Assembly (NCBI GenBank): GCA_024638385.1
Contig: JAHEKJ010000005.1
Coordinates: 13,316 to 72,745 of the forward strand
Reading direction: 5' to 3'
Length of the DNA stretch: 59,430 nt
Source of the DNA: Gammaproteobacteria bacterium
Lineage (GTDB): Bacteria; Pseudomonadota; Gammaproteobacteria; GCA-001735895
Within the stretch, counting starts at the first letter, position 1; each line of letters begins with the position of its first letter. The notes under the pieces were generated by a model. It did no database searches, was not told the DNA's origin, and saw only the letters and a program-made list of their open reading frames with translations. The translations under genes and the position numbers were made by a program. Positions 49,686-57,947 of this stretch are shown here, one piece after another.

Positions 49686-51175
49686 TGACGCTGGAATCCT
49701 GGACACTCGTGGCGATTTGCCTGCCGTTCGCGGCGGTGGCGGGCATTCTCGCCGCGCACGCCCGGCCCAACCTGCGCGAAGCCGTATCGCTGATCGCGGG
49801 CGCGTTGCTGTTTGCCGTCGTCGCCGGGGTTCTCTACGAGCCGATCGTCGCCGGGGAAGCCATCGAAATCCACCTGTTTACCGTGGTTTCCGGCATCGAC
49901 ATCGCGTTTCGGCCGGAGCCCATGGGCCTGCTGTTCGCGTTGATCGCGAGCTTTTTGTGGTTCGTCACGATCGTCTACGCGATCGGTTACATGCGCGGCC
50001 ACGACGAGCAGAACCAGACGCGCTTCTACGCGCTGTTCGCGGTTGCAATCGGCGCGACCATGGGCATCTGTTTCGCCGAAAACCTCGTCACGCTGTTCAT
50101 CTTTTACGAGGTGCTGACGCTGTGCACCTATCCGCTGGTCACGCACGCGGGCACCGACAAGGCCCGCCAGGGCGGGCGCGTCTACCTCGGCATCCTGCTG
50201 ACCACGTCGATCGCGTTTTTCCTGCTCGGCATCATCGCGACCTGGGCGGTGGCCGGCAGCCTCTCGTTTACGCCGGGCGGCTTGCTGTCGGACCAGGCGT
50301 CACCGCTGGTGCTGTCGATCATACTGGTGCTGTTCGTGCTCGGCATCGGCAAGGCCGCGGTCATGCCGTTTCACCGCTGGTTGCCGGCGGCGATGGTCGC
50401 GCCGACCCCGGTCAGCGCGCTGCTGCACGCCGTGGCGGTGGTGAAGGCCGGCGTGTTCACGCTGCTGAAAGTCTGCGTGCTGTTGTTCGGCCTGGATACG
50501 CTGCAGGCGATCCCGGTGACCGAGTGGTTGCTGTATCTCGCGGCCGCGTCGGTACTGCTGGCGGCGATCGTCGCGCTGCGCCAGGACAACCTCAAGGCGC
50601 GGCTGGCCTATTCGACCGTCAGCCAGCTTGGCTACATCAGCCTCGGCGCGCTGCTCGCGACCAGCGCCGGCGTCAACGGCAGCGCCCTGCACATCGCGAT
50701 GCACGCGTTCGGCAAGATCACGCTGTTTTTCTGCGCCGGCGCGATCCTGGTCGCCGCGCACAAGACCGAGGTCAGCGAATTGCGCGGCATCGGCCGGCGC
50801 ATGCCGCTGACGATGGCGGCGTTTTTCATCGGCAGCCTGTGCATCATCGGCCTGCCGCCGACCGGCGGCACCTGGAGCAAATGGACCCTGCTGGTGGGCA
50901 CGCTCGAGGCCGGGCAGTGGCCGTTGATGGCGGCCCTGATGATCAGCTCGCTGCTCGCGATCGCGTACCTGATGCCGATCGCCGTGCGCGCGTTCTTTTC
51001 GCCGGACGGGCAGGGCAGTGCCACCGACTGGAACTGGGGCGAGGTCAAAGAGGCGCCGTGGCCGTCGCTGCTGGCGATGACCATCACGTCGCTGGGCTGC
51101 CTCGCGCTGTTCTTTTACCCGGAATTTTTCTACACGCCGATCACCGCCATCCTGGACTACAAGGCGATCCCATGA
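49685..51175 (+). CDS. Antiporter subunit D (second complex I-like subunit)
   Basis: A 496-residue relative of MrpD with about 14 helices. Functional lysines sit in GIGKAAVMPFHRWLPAAMVAPTPVSALLHAVAVVKAG and HAFGKITLFFCAGAI. The ATG overlaps the previous stop by one nt. Two adjacent D-like genes imply separate ion paths or subtypes. Confidence 0.9.
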   Translation: MTLESWTLVAICLPFAAVAGILAAHARPNLREAVSLIAGALLFAVVAGVLYEPIVAGEAIEIHLFTVVSGIDIAFRPEPMGLLFALIASFLWFVTIVYAIGYMRGHDEQNQTRFYALFAVAIGATMGICFAENLVTLFIFYEVLTLCTYPLVTHAGTDKARQGGRVYLGILLTTSIAFFLLGIIATWAVAGSLSFTPGGLLSDQASPLVLSIILVLFVLGIGKAAVMPFHRWLPAAMVAPTPVSALLHAVAVVKAGVFTLLKVCVLLFGLDTLQAIPVTEWLLYLAAASVLLAAIVALRQDNLKARLAYSTVSQLGYISLGALLATSAGVNGSALHIAMHAFGKITLFFCAGAILVAAHKTEVSELRGIGRRMPLTMAAFFIGSLCIIGLPPTGGTWSKWTLLVGTLEAGQWPLMAALMISSLLAIAYLMPIAVRAFFSPDGQGSATDWNWGEVKEAPWPSLLAMTITSLGCLALFFYPEFFYTPITAILDYKAIP

Positions 51176-51471
51176 ACCAGAACGACGAACGCCAATACTT
51201 TTTCGACAAGCCGCGCAACGTTCAGCGGGTGCTGTGGGCGCTGTATGCCGTTTGCGCCGTGTTGCTGGCGCTGGACGTGGTGCTGCAGCGCAAGGTCTAT
51301 CACGCCTGGGAGTGGCTGTGGGGCTTTTACCCGCTCTACGGGTTCGTCGGCTGCGTGATCCTCGTGCTGGTCGCCAAGTGGATGCGCACCTTCCTGATGC
51401 GTTCGGAAGACTATTACCAGAAAGACGATAGCGCGTCCGCTGCTAGCGGCGCGAAGGACGGCGCGGAATGA
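51172..51471 (+). CDS. Small two-helix membrane protein of the antiporter operon
   Basis: A 99-residue protein with two transmembrane helices (about 20-38 and 50-72). The motifs FFDKPRNVQRVLWALYAVCA, HAWEWLWGFYPLYGF and a tail with RSEDYYQ are of a type I associate with Mrp-like operons, but its function is unknown. It overlaps both neighbours by 4 nt, so its expression is tied to the antiporter and it may be an accessory subunit. Confidence 0.8.
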   Translation: MNQNDERQYFFDKPRNVQRVLWALYAVCAVLLALDVVLQRKVYHAWEWLWGFYPLYGFVGCVILVLVAKWMRTFLMRSEDYYQKDDSASAASGAKDGAE

Positions 51472-53156
51472 TGGAATTACCGCCTTTCGTGCTGTTTTAT
51501 GTCGGCGCCTTGCTGACCGTGGTCAGCCGTGGGCACTTGCGCTCGCTGATCATGCTGGCGATACCCGTGGTCGGGCTGTACCTCTTGTGGGACACGCCGG
51601 CGGGCGCCTACGCGATGGTCGAGGTCATGGGCTTCGAGCTCGAGTTTTTCCAGGTCGACCGGCTGAGCCTGCTGTTCGGCTACCTGTTCCACATCGCCGC
51701 GCTGATCGCGATCGTCTACTCGCTGCACGTGCGCGACACGCTGCAGCAAAGCGTGAGCCTGCTCTACGCCGGCAGCGCGCTCGGCGCGGTATTCGCCGGC
51801 GACTTTTTGACCCTGTTCCTGTTCTGGGAGATGCTGGCGCTGACCTCGGTCTTTTTGATCTGGGCGCGCCGCAGCGAGCGCGCCTACACGGCCGGCCTGC
51901 GTTATTTCGCGATTCACATCACCTCGGGCCTGCTGCTGCTCGGCGGGGTCATCATCTACGGCTACGGCGCGGGCAGCCTGGCGATTACCGAAATCGGCCT
52001 GCAAGGCTGGCACGGCTGGCTCATTTTCCTGGCGTTCGGCATCAAGTGCGCGTTTCCGTTGTTCCATAACTGGCTGACCGACGCCTATCCCGAATCGACG
52101 CCGACCGGTACCGTTTTCTTAAGCGCCTTCACCACCAAGGCGGCGATCTACGCGCTGGCGCGCTGCTACCCCGGCACCGAATTGCTGATCTACATCGGCG
52201 CGACCATGACCTGTTTCCCGATTTTCTTCGCGGTGATCGAGAACGATTTGCGCCGGGTGCTGGCCTACAGCCTGATCAACCAGCTCGGCTTCATGGTCGT
52301 CGGCATCGGCATCGGCACCGCGCTCGCGATCAACGGCGCCATCGCCCACGCCTTCAACGACGTGATCTTCAAGGGTCTGCTGCTGATGTCGATGGGGGCG
52401 GTGCTGCACGTCACCGGCAAGATCAACGGTTCGGAGCTCGGCGGCCTGTACAAGACCATGCCGAAAACCACGATCCTGTGCATCGTCGGCGCGGCGTCGA
52501 TTTCGGCGTTCCCGCTGTTCAGCGGCTTCGTCAGCAAGTCGATGGTCATGAGCGCCGCGCTCGACAACGACTATCACTGGGTCTGGCTGGTGCTGCTGTT
52601 CGCGTCGGCGGGCGTGTTTCACCACGCCGGCATCAAGATCCCGTACTTCGCTTTCTTCGCCCACGACTCGGGCATTCGCGCGCAGGAGCCGCCGACCAAC
52701 ATGCTCATCGCGATGGCGATGGCGGCCTTCCTGTGCATCGGCGTCGGGGTCTATCCGCAGGCGCTGTACCAGCTGCTGCCGTTCGACGTCGAATATACGG
52801 CCTACGATACGACCCACGTGCTGGCGCAAACGCAGCTCTTGTTCTTTTCCGCGCTGGCCTTCGTCTGGCTGAACCTGAAGGGGATGTACCCGCCTGAATT
52901 GCGTTCGACCAACCTCGACGTCGAATGGCTGTACCGCAAGCCGCTGCCGCGACTGGCGTACGCGACGCTCGACGGCGTGTTCGCCTGGCAGGGGCGATTG
53001 CGAGCCCGGGCGCTGGCGATGATCGACAAGCTGATGACCGGCCTCGTCAGCTATCACCGGGACGACGGCCTGTTCGCCCGCACCTGGTCGACCGGCCGGG
53101 TCGCGTTCTGGGTGGTTTTCGTGCTGGCCGTGTACCTGACGGCCGGCCTGTTTTGA
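51468..53156 (+). CDS. Antiporter subunit D (third complex I-like subunit)
   Basis: A 562-residue protein with about 14 helices plus a C-terminal extension and final transmembrane helix. Ion-path residues appear in GIKCAFPLFHNWLTDAYPESTPTGT, FTTKAAIYAL and HAFNDVIFKGLLLM. The extension (about 485-562) includes RPLPRLAYA-like PLPRLAYATLDG. It is last in the operon. It could pair with the two-helix protein. Confidence 0.9.
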   Translation: MMELPPFVLFYVGALLTVVSRGHLRSLIMLAIPVVGLYLLWDTPAGAYAMVEVMGFELEFFQVDRLSLLFGYLFHIAALIAIVYSLHVRDTLQQSVSLLYAGSALGAVFAGDFLTLFLFWEMLALTSVFLIWARRSERAYTAGLRYFAIHITSGLLLLGGVIIYGYGAGSLAITEIGLQGWHGWLIFLAFGIKCAFPLFHNWLTDAYPESTPTGTVFLSAFTTKAAIYALARCYPGTELLIYIGATMTCFPIFFAVIENDLRRVLAYSLINQLGFMVVGIGIGTALAINGAIAHAFNDVIFKGLLLMSMGAVLHVTGKINGSELGGLYKTMPKTTILCIVGAASISAFPLFSGFVSKSMVMSAALDNDYHWVWLVLLFASAGVFHHAGIKIPYFAFFAHDSGIRAQEPPTNMLIAMAMAAFLCIGVGVYPQALYQLLPFDVEYTAYDTTHVLAQTQLLFFSALAFVWLNLKGMYPPELRSTNLDVEWLYRKPLPRLAYATLDGVFAWQGRLRARALAMIDKLMTGLVSYHRDDGLFARTWSTGRVAFWVVFVLAVYLTAGLF

Positions 53157-53226
53157 CCGGACGCATCCGGAAGATCCGGGTGCGAGTCGTGAACCAGGGG
53201 GCTTCGGGCGGTTGGGCGTGACGTGC

Positions 53227-53255
53227 TTGGCCTCGACCCCGGGTTGCAGTAAGAT
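53227..53255 (+). promoter_or_regulatory. Promoter for tRNA-Cys and tRNA-Leu
   Basis: TTGGCC (53227-53232), 17-bp spacer and TAAGAT (53250-53255). The predicted start is near 53262, 20 nt before tRNA-Cys. It gives these tRNAs a promoter separate from that of tRNA-Gly. Confidence 0.6.
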
Positions 53256-53281
53256 GCCGGTCTTTCTGAAGTCTCTCCTCC

Positions 53282-53355
53282 GGCTGGGTGGCAGAGTGGT
53301 TATGCAGCGGCCTGCAAAGCCGTGTACGCCGGTTCGATTCCGACCCCAGCCTCCA
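53282..53355 (+). tRNA. cysT: tRNA-Cys (GCA anticodon)
   Basis: A 74-nt tRNA with encoded CCA. Acceptor GGCTGGG/CCCAGCC pairs, anticodon GCA lies in CCTGCAAAG, T-loop is GGTTCGATTCC. Counterpart of E. coli cysT by its place before tRNA-Leu(TAA). Confidence 0.96.
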
Positions 53356-53378
53356 ATTTTCCCGACTTTCGGAATATG

Positions 53379-53465
53379 GCCCGGATGGCGAAATTGGTAG
53401 ACGCAAGGGACTTAAAATCCCTCGGCCGCAAGGCCGTGCCGGTTCGACTCCGGCTCCGGGCACCA
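53379..53465 (+). tRNA. leuZ: tRNA-Leu (TAA anticodon)
   Basis: An 87-nt class II tRNA with encoded CCA. Acceptor GCCCGGA/TCCGGGC pairs, anticodon TAA is in ACTTAAAAT, and the variable arm is long (CTCGGCCGCAAGGCCGT). Counterpart of E. coli leuZ. 23 nt after tRNA-Cys, likely one transcript. Confidence 0.96.
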
Positions 53466-53502
53466 TTTTCTCTATTTCATCGCGCCGCGTTATTCGACCG
53501 AT

Positions 53503-54810
53503 TCAGCGATCGCGCCCGACGCCGCGAAAGCGTCGGCGCACAGTGAAGAACGCGCCGATATCGCGCAGCGGTCGTGGCGGGATCCACTGTGCTGTTGGCG
53601 ACGCAAGACAGTCGCTGACCAGCGCGGAGTCTTCGCCGCTGGCGTAATCGGCGATCGCGATGCCGAACGCCGTGCCACGGCTGACCCCCGAGCCGTTGTA
53701 ACCGCCGGCGAGATAAATCCGCTCGTGCTGGCGGCCGAAGAAGTTGGTCGCGTTGCGCGAGACCCCTTCGACCCCGGACCAGCCGAATTCGAATTCGACG
53801 TGGCGCAGTTGCGGAAAGCGTCGTTCGAAGGCATCGCGGTGCACGGCTTGCCGCCGCGCGAGTGTCGCATCCTCGAGCAGCTTCTCGCCGCGGTACTCGG
53901 CGGTGTTGCGCAGGCTGATACGGCCGTCGACGGTCAGTCGCAGCGTCGCGCCGCCGCCGTGCAACGACAGCAGGCCCCAGTCGGACTCGCTGCCGAGCGA
54001 CGCGCGTTCGTCGGCGGTCAGCATCCGCGTGAAACTGCCGGCGAGCGTGCTCGCGGTGATCCGGCCGCCCAGGAATCCGAGCCGGGTCGCCTCGTAATTG
54101 GTTGCGAGGATCACGCGGTCGGCGACGACCTCGCCGCCGGCAAGCCGGAGGCGCGAAAGTTCGCCGGCATCGATGTCGAGCACCGCGCTTTGCTCGTGCA
54201 GGCTCACGTTTTCGGGCAGGCTCGCTGCGAGTCCGAGTACCAGCGCCGCGGGTTGGATCAGCGCGCCGTCGACGACGCGAACGCCGGCGCGGTACCAGCC
54301 GGTACCGAGATGCGCTGCGAGCGCCTCGGCATCGAACCGTTCGTGTTCGATTTCGAAGCGCTCGAGGTAACCGGCGAAGTGTTCGCATTCGCGCAGCGCG
54401 GCGCGGTCGGCGGCGGCGTGGTAAAAACCGTCGCGGCGCCACTGGCAATCGATCCGGAAGCGCTCGACGAGCGCGTCGAGCGCGTCGAGGCCGGCGCGGT
54501 TGATGCGATTGACCCGGCGGCAGTGCGCGTACCGGTCGGCGCCGACCGCGCCGCCGAAATGGCTGGTCGCGACCGCGAATCCCGAGTTGCGGCCCGAGGC
54601 GCCCTGGCCGACCCGGCGTGCGTCGAGCAGCAGGATGTCGTCGTCGGGGTGCAGCTCGGCGAGCCGGCGCGCGGCGGCGAGCCCGGTGAAGCCGGCGCCG
54701 ACGACCGCCCAGGGAACGCGGCGCGTTCCGGTGAGCACCGGGCGCTCCGGCGGCTCGACGGAGAGGAGCTCGAGCCAGCCGTGGTGATCGGTGGCGAAGT
54801 GTTTTGTCAT
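53503..54810 (-). CDS. FAD-dependent oxidoreductase (PuuB/DAO-like)
   Basis: A 435-residue flavoprotein. The FAD-binding motif is AVVGAGFTGLAAARRLAELHP; RVGQGASGRNSGF is typical of the gamma-glutamylputrescine oxidase and D-amino acid oxidase group. The C-terminal YLAGGYNGSGVSRGTAFG matches PuuB. It would oxidise an amine with release of H2O2. No put/puu genes lie nearby, so the substrate is open. It is downstream of the DsrC-like gene on the same strand (100-bp gap) and faces tRNA-Leu. Confidence 0.83.
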   Translation of the reverse strand: MTKHFATDHHGWLELLSVEPPERPVLTGTRRVPWAVVGAGFTGLAAARRLAELHPDDDILLLDARRVGQGASGRNSGFAVATSHFGGAVGADRYAHCRRVNRINRAGLDALDALVERFRIDCQWRRDGFYHAAADRAALRECEHFAGYLERFEIEHERFDAEALAAHLGTGWYRAGVRVVDGALIQPAALVLGLAASLPENVSLHEQSAVLDIDAGELSRLRLAGGEVVADRVILATNYEATRLGFLGGRITASTLAGSFTRMLTADERASLGSESDWGLLSLHGGGATLRLTVDGRISLRNTAEYRGEKLLEDATLARRQAVHRDAFERRFPQLRHVEFEFGWSGVEGVSRNATNFFGRQHERIYLAGGYNGSGVSRGTAFGIAIADYASGEDSALVSDCLASPTAQWIPPRPLRDIGAFFTVRRRFRGVGRDR

Positions 54811-54910
54811 AGGGCGAGTCTACGTCGCGTGCGACGTCGGCGAGTTTCGATTGTCAATGATACCGCTTTCGGGTCTGCGATGGCTCCTGCGGCGACGGCC
54901 GGGTGGGGCT

Positions 54911-55243
54911 TCAGCCGGTGCTCCACGCGCGCGGACGTTTCATGCCGGCGATCTTGCAGGTTTGCTTGACGTAGCCGTAGGGGAACAGCTCGAAAATCCG
55001 CCGTTTCGCAGCCTTCGCGTCGATGCCGGTAGCTTGCGCGAGGTGCGCCGCGGCGTGGCGGATATCCGGGGTAATCAGGTGATCGGCGTAGTAGTCGCGA
55101 ACGAAGCGCAGCACGATCCAGTGTTCGTCGATCAGCTCGATATGTTCCTCGCGCGCGAATGCCTCCGCCAGGCCGGTTGTCCAGTTTTCCGGGTCGAAAA
55201 GGTAGCCCTCGTCATCGCGTTCGACATCGATTGCTTGCGTCAT
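54911..55243 (-). CDS. DsrC/TusE-family protein with one redox Cys
   Basis: A 110-residue DsrC-family protein: GYLFDPENWTTGLAEAFA and EEHIELIDEHWIVLRFVRDYY match the family, and the tail is KQTCKIAGMKRPRAWSTG. Cys96 matches the inner Cys (CysB) of DsrC, while the invariant C-terminal Cys (CysA, present in TusE) is missing. Ordinary sulfur relay is therefore unlikely; a regulatory (RspA-like) role is possible. It lies 63 nt downstream of nnrS on the same strand. Confidence 0.85.
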   Translation of the reverse strand: MTQAIDVERDDEGYLFDPENWTTGLAEAFAREEHIELIDEHWIVLRFVRDYYADHLITPDIRHAAAHLAQATGIDAKAAKRRIFELFPYGYVKQTCKIAGMKRPRAWSTG

Positions 55244-55306
55244 CGGTCATTGCCTCCTCGAGTCACTCTTCCGCTCTCGCTCCCGCACCGGCCATTGCCA
55301 GGCGGC

Positions 55307-56530
55307 TCACCCGGGCCGCCCGTCTATGCGTGGCTGCCAGAGTATCGGTGCGTAACAGCCCAGGAACAGGCCGAACGCGAGCGTCCACAGCGATGCCGAC
55401 GATGCGATCCACAGGTTCCACGCGTCGCCATGAAAGATCGGTCCGCAGACGCGGATAGCGGCCGCGCCGCTCAGGGCCGCGTAAGCCAGCACGATTGCCG
55501 GCGGCGCGCGCAGCGGGCGGCCGGTATGTCCCAGAGCGGCGCGGCTCATGACGCCGAGAATCATCGTCGCCATCGCCCCGGTGGTCAGGGCGTGCAGCCA
55601 GGCGCTCGCGGGCAGGTTCGCGCCGAACAGCAACGCCGCCTTGAGTACCAGCGCGACGACGATCCAGGCGTAAGCAATATGCAATACCCACAACAGCGGC
55701 TCGCCCAGCGTCCGATGGCCGTGCCAGCGCGCCAGCAGCAGGCCGACAGCGAGCGCCAGGCCGAGGGCCGTCAGCGCGGCGACGCGGCCGGCCGGCGCCA
55801 CCGCCTCGACCGCGAGATAGGTGACGGCGAGCAATAGCGCGAACCGATCGAGCAGCGGCCGCCGCCGGATTGCGATATCGTGACCGAGTTCCTTGAGCCG
55901 CGCCGAGGTAAACGCCGGGATCATGCGCTTGCCGAGCACGACGAGCATCAGCAGCACGACACCGAAGCCGAAATGCAGGGCGTCGATTGCCTGCTCCGGG
56001 AATGAGTGAAACCAGATATTCGCGCCGAACAGGGCCGTCAGCGCGGCGACGAACATCAGGTTGCGCCGGTTGCCCGAGCGCAACAGCGCCGGCAGCAACG
56101 TCAACGCCAGCGCCGGCAGAAAGGCGAGATCGATTGCCGCGACGATGGTTGCTGGCAGCGGTGTCGGTACGGCCAGCAGGACCCGGCCGGCACACCAGAG
56201 CAGCACCAGCAGTATCAGCGGTTTGCCGGCATAGCCGCGGCGCCCGGTCCAGCTCGGTACCGCGGTCAGCAGGAATCCGGCGATCGCCGCGGCGACGAAT
56301 CCATAGAGCATTTCGTGCGCATGCCAGACAAGCGGGGGCAGGGCGAGCGGCAGCTCGAGCCGGGCCGTTGCGAGTAACGCCCAAATCGGGATAGCGAGTA
56401 CCGCGTGGATGGCGGCGAGCAGGAAAAAGGGGCGGAATCCATAGTCGAACAGCGCGAAGCCCGATGCTTCGCACCGCTTGCCGGCAGACGTGGCGGCGAT
56501 CGGTGAGGCTTGTGGCAGCTGCGGGTTCAA
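55307..56530 (-). CDS. nnrS: NnrS family heme-copper membrane protein
   Basis: A 407-residue protein with about 12 helices. PPLVWHAHEMLYGFVAAAIAGFLLTAVPSWTGR is the NnrS signature; HFGFGVVLLMLVVLGKRMIPAF and HALTTGAMATMILGVMSRAALGHTGR follow. NnrS relieves nitrosative stress and occurs with NO-responsive genes. It is divergent from nsrR over an AT-rich region with an NsrR-type box. It heads a likely operon with the DsrC-like gene. Confidence 0.92.
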   Translation of the reverse strand: MNPQLPQASPIAATSAGKRCEASGFALFDYGFRPFFLLAAIHAVLAIPIWALLATARLELPLALPPLVWHAHEMLYGFVAAAIAGFLLTAVPSWTGRRGYAGKPLILLVLLWCAGRVLLAVPTPLPATIVAAIDLAFLPALALTLLPALLRSGNRRNLMFVAALTALFGANIWFHSFPEQAIDALHFGFGVVLLMLVVLGKRMIPAFTSARLKELGHDIAIRRRPLLDRFALLLAVTYLAVEAVAPAGRVAALTALGLALAVGLLLARWHGHRTLGEPLLWVLHIAYAWIVVALVLKAALLFGANLPASAWLHALTTGAMATMILGVMSRAALGHTGRPLRAPPAIVLAYAALSGAAAIRVCGPIFHGDAWNLWIASSASLWTLAFGLFLGCYAPILWQPRIDGRPG

Positions 56531-56599
56531 GTCGGATCGGGCGATGGGCCGGAAAATCGGTGCAGATGCTAAAGAATACTATCGGTTTTTATTTTAAAC

Positions 56600-56616
56600 A
56601 AGTATTTAAAATACAT
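56600..56616. promoter_or_regulatory. NsrR-type binding site
   Basis: The 17-mer AAGTATTTAAAATACAT matches the published proteobacterial NsrR consensus ATGyATTTaAAATrCAT at all but the second base. It lies in the nnrS/nsrR divergent region, 70 bp from nnrS. A second half-site AAGTATTT is at 56649-56656. Confidence 0.7.
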
Positions 56617-56748
56617 GTAAATTAAACTTAATTATAGTTAATTACTTTAAGTATTTGTTTTAAATATAAATTATTTAATTAAATAAATCTTTTACGATTC
56701 TATGTAAATATATGTTTAAATAACCTTCCCCAAGAAGAGGTCCTCGAC

Positions 56749-57225
56749 ATGCGCTTGACGAAGCACACCGATTACGCGCTCCGAATCCTGATTTACCTGG
56801 GTCTGCGTGATGGCGAACTGATCCGCCTGGCCGACGTCGCCGCGAGTTACTCGATTTCGCACAACCACCTGATGAAGATCGCGCAACGCCTCGGTGCTCT
56901 CGGCTACATTGACACGGTACAGGGGCGGGGCGGCGGTATTACGCTGGCGCGGGCCCCGGCAACCATCGGCGTCGGCGATGTCGTGCGCGACTTCGAAGAC
57001 GATCTCGCCCTGGTCGAATGTTTCGAGCCGGACGGCGCCTGCCGTATCGAGGGCAGCTGCGTGCTGCGCCACGCGCTCGACGACGCGCTGCGCGCTTTTC
57101 TCGCGACGCTCGACCGCTACACGCTGGCCGATCTGCTGGCGCCGGGCCAGCGCCTCTCCCGATTTCTAGGTCTCGATTCGACTTCGTCCGCGCGCACCAC
57201 CCGGGCCGCGACGCCCGCAGGCTAA
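56749..57225 (+). CDS. nsrR: Rrf2-family NO sensor NsrR
   Basis: A 158-residue repressor. The winged helix starts MRLTKHTDYALRILIYL, with SISHNHLMKIAQRLG as the recognition region and VQGRGGGITLA as the wing. Cysteines 91, 98 and 104 (C-x6-C-x5-C) are placed as in NsrR, which holds an Fe-S cluster destroyed by NO. RYTLADLL near the end is also typical. Self-regulation through the box at 56600 is likely. Confidence 0.9.
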   Translation: MRLTKHTDYALRILIYLGLRDGELIRLADVAASYSISHNHLMKIAQRLGALGYIDTVQGRGGGITLARAPATIGVGDVVRDFEDDLALVECFEPDGACRIEGSCVLRHALDDALRAFLATLDRYTLADLLAPGQRLSRFLGLDSTSSARTTRAATPAG

Positions 57226-57268
57226 AATCCGCGCTGCCGCAACGGCTCGGCCCGCCGAGGATTCGGGG

Positions 57269-57589
57269 TCACGACGGCGGCCGTTTCATGCCGGCGACGC
57301 GGAACGCCTGTTGCTTGTAGCCGCCAGGAAAGATTTCGAAAATACGCTCGCGCGCGTCGTCGGCATCGGTGCCGGCGAGCAGCGCGAAATGCGCGGCCGC
57401 CTCGCGCACGTCGGGCGGCGCGCGATGCTCGGCGTAGTGCTCGCGCACGAACAGCAGCACGATCCAGTGCTCCTCGCGCAGCGCCAGCGATTCGTCGCCG
57501 GCCAGCGCGTCGGCGAGTTCGGGCGTCCAGGTTTCGGGGTCGAGCAGGTAGCCGTGCGCGTCGCGCTCGACGCCGGGACTAATCGCCAT
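57269..57589 (-). CDS. DsrC/TusE-family protein without cysteine
   Basis: A 106-residue paralogue of the protein at 54911: GYLLDPETWTPELADALA, REEHWIVLLFVREHY and the tail KQQAFRVAGMKRPPS. Position 96, the CysB site, is Phe, and the C-terminal Cys is absent; no Cys occurs anywhere. It cannot do thiol sulfur transfer. The start ATG at 57589 fits the paralogue; it overlaps the monooxygenase-like gene by 11 nt. It converges on nsrR. Confidence 0.82.
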   Translation of the reverse strand: MAISPGVERDAHGYLLDPETWTPELADALAGDESLALREEHWIVLLFVREHYAEHRAPPDVREAAAHFALLAGTDADDARERIFEIFPGGYKQQAFRVAGMKRPPS

Positions 57590-57929
57590 CGTGGCGCTCG
57601 CGGCTGTCGGCCGGCGCCGCCGCGCGATCGCGCAATCCGTAATCGCGTCGGATCTCGGCCACGCGCAGGCGGTAATCGGCGAAGATCGCGTCGCGCCCGG
57701 CGCGCTGCGCGTCCCGATGCTGCTCGACGTTGCGCCATTCGGCGAGCGCATCCTCGTCGCGCCAGAACGACAGCGAGACGAAATGCCCCGGGCGAGTCAG
57801 GCTCTCGAAGCGCTCGATGCCGAGAAAACCGTCGATTTTCTCGACCTCCGATCGCAGCGCGGCGGCCAGGTCGAGGTAATCCTGTTTGCGCTCGGGATGC
57901 GGTTCGAATTCGAAGATGACTGCAAGCAT
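57579..57929 (-). CDS. Antibiotic biosynthesis monooxygenase (ABM)-domain protein
   Basis: A 116-residue protein with a dimeric alpha/beta-barrel fold. The motif MLAVIFEFEPHPERKQDYLDLAA, then GFLGIERFESLTRPGHFVSLSFW and DEDALAEWRNVEQHRDAQRAGR are standard for ABM proteins, some of which bind heme. It overlaps the DsrC-like gene and lies 18 nt after the DUF2889 gene, so the three form an operon. Substrate unknown. Confidence 0.82.
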   Translation of the reverse strand: MLAVIFEFEPHPERKQDYLDLAAALRSEVEKIDGFLGIERFESLTRPGHFVSLSFWRDEDALAEWRNVEQHRDAQRAGRDAIFADYRLRVAEIRRDYGLRDRAAAPADSRERHDGD

Positions 57930-57947
57930 TGGCGTTGCCTCCGCGAT

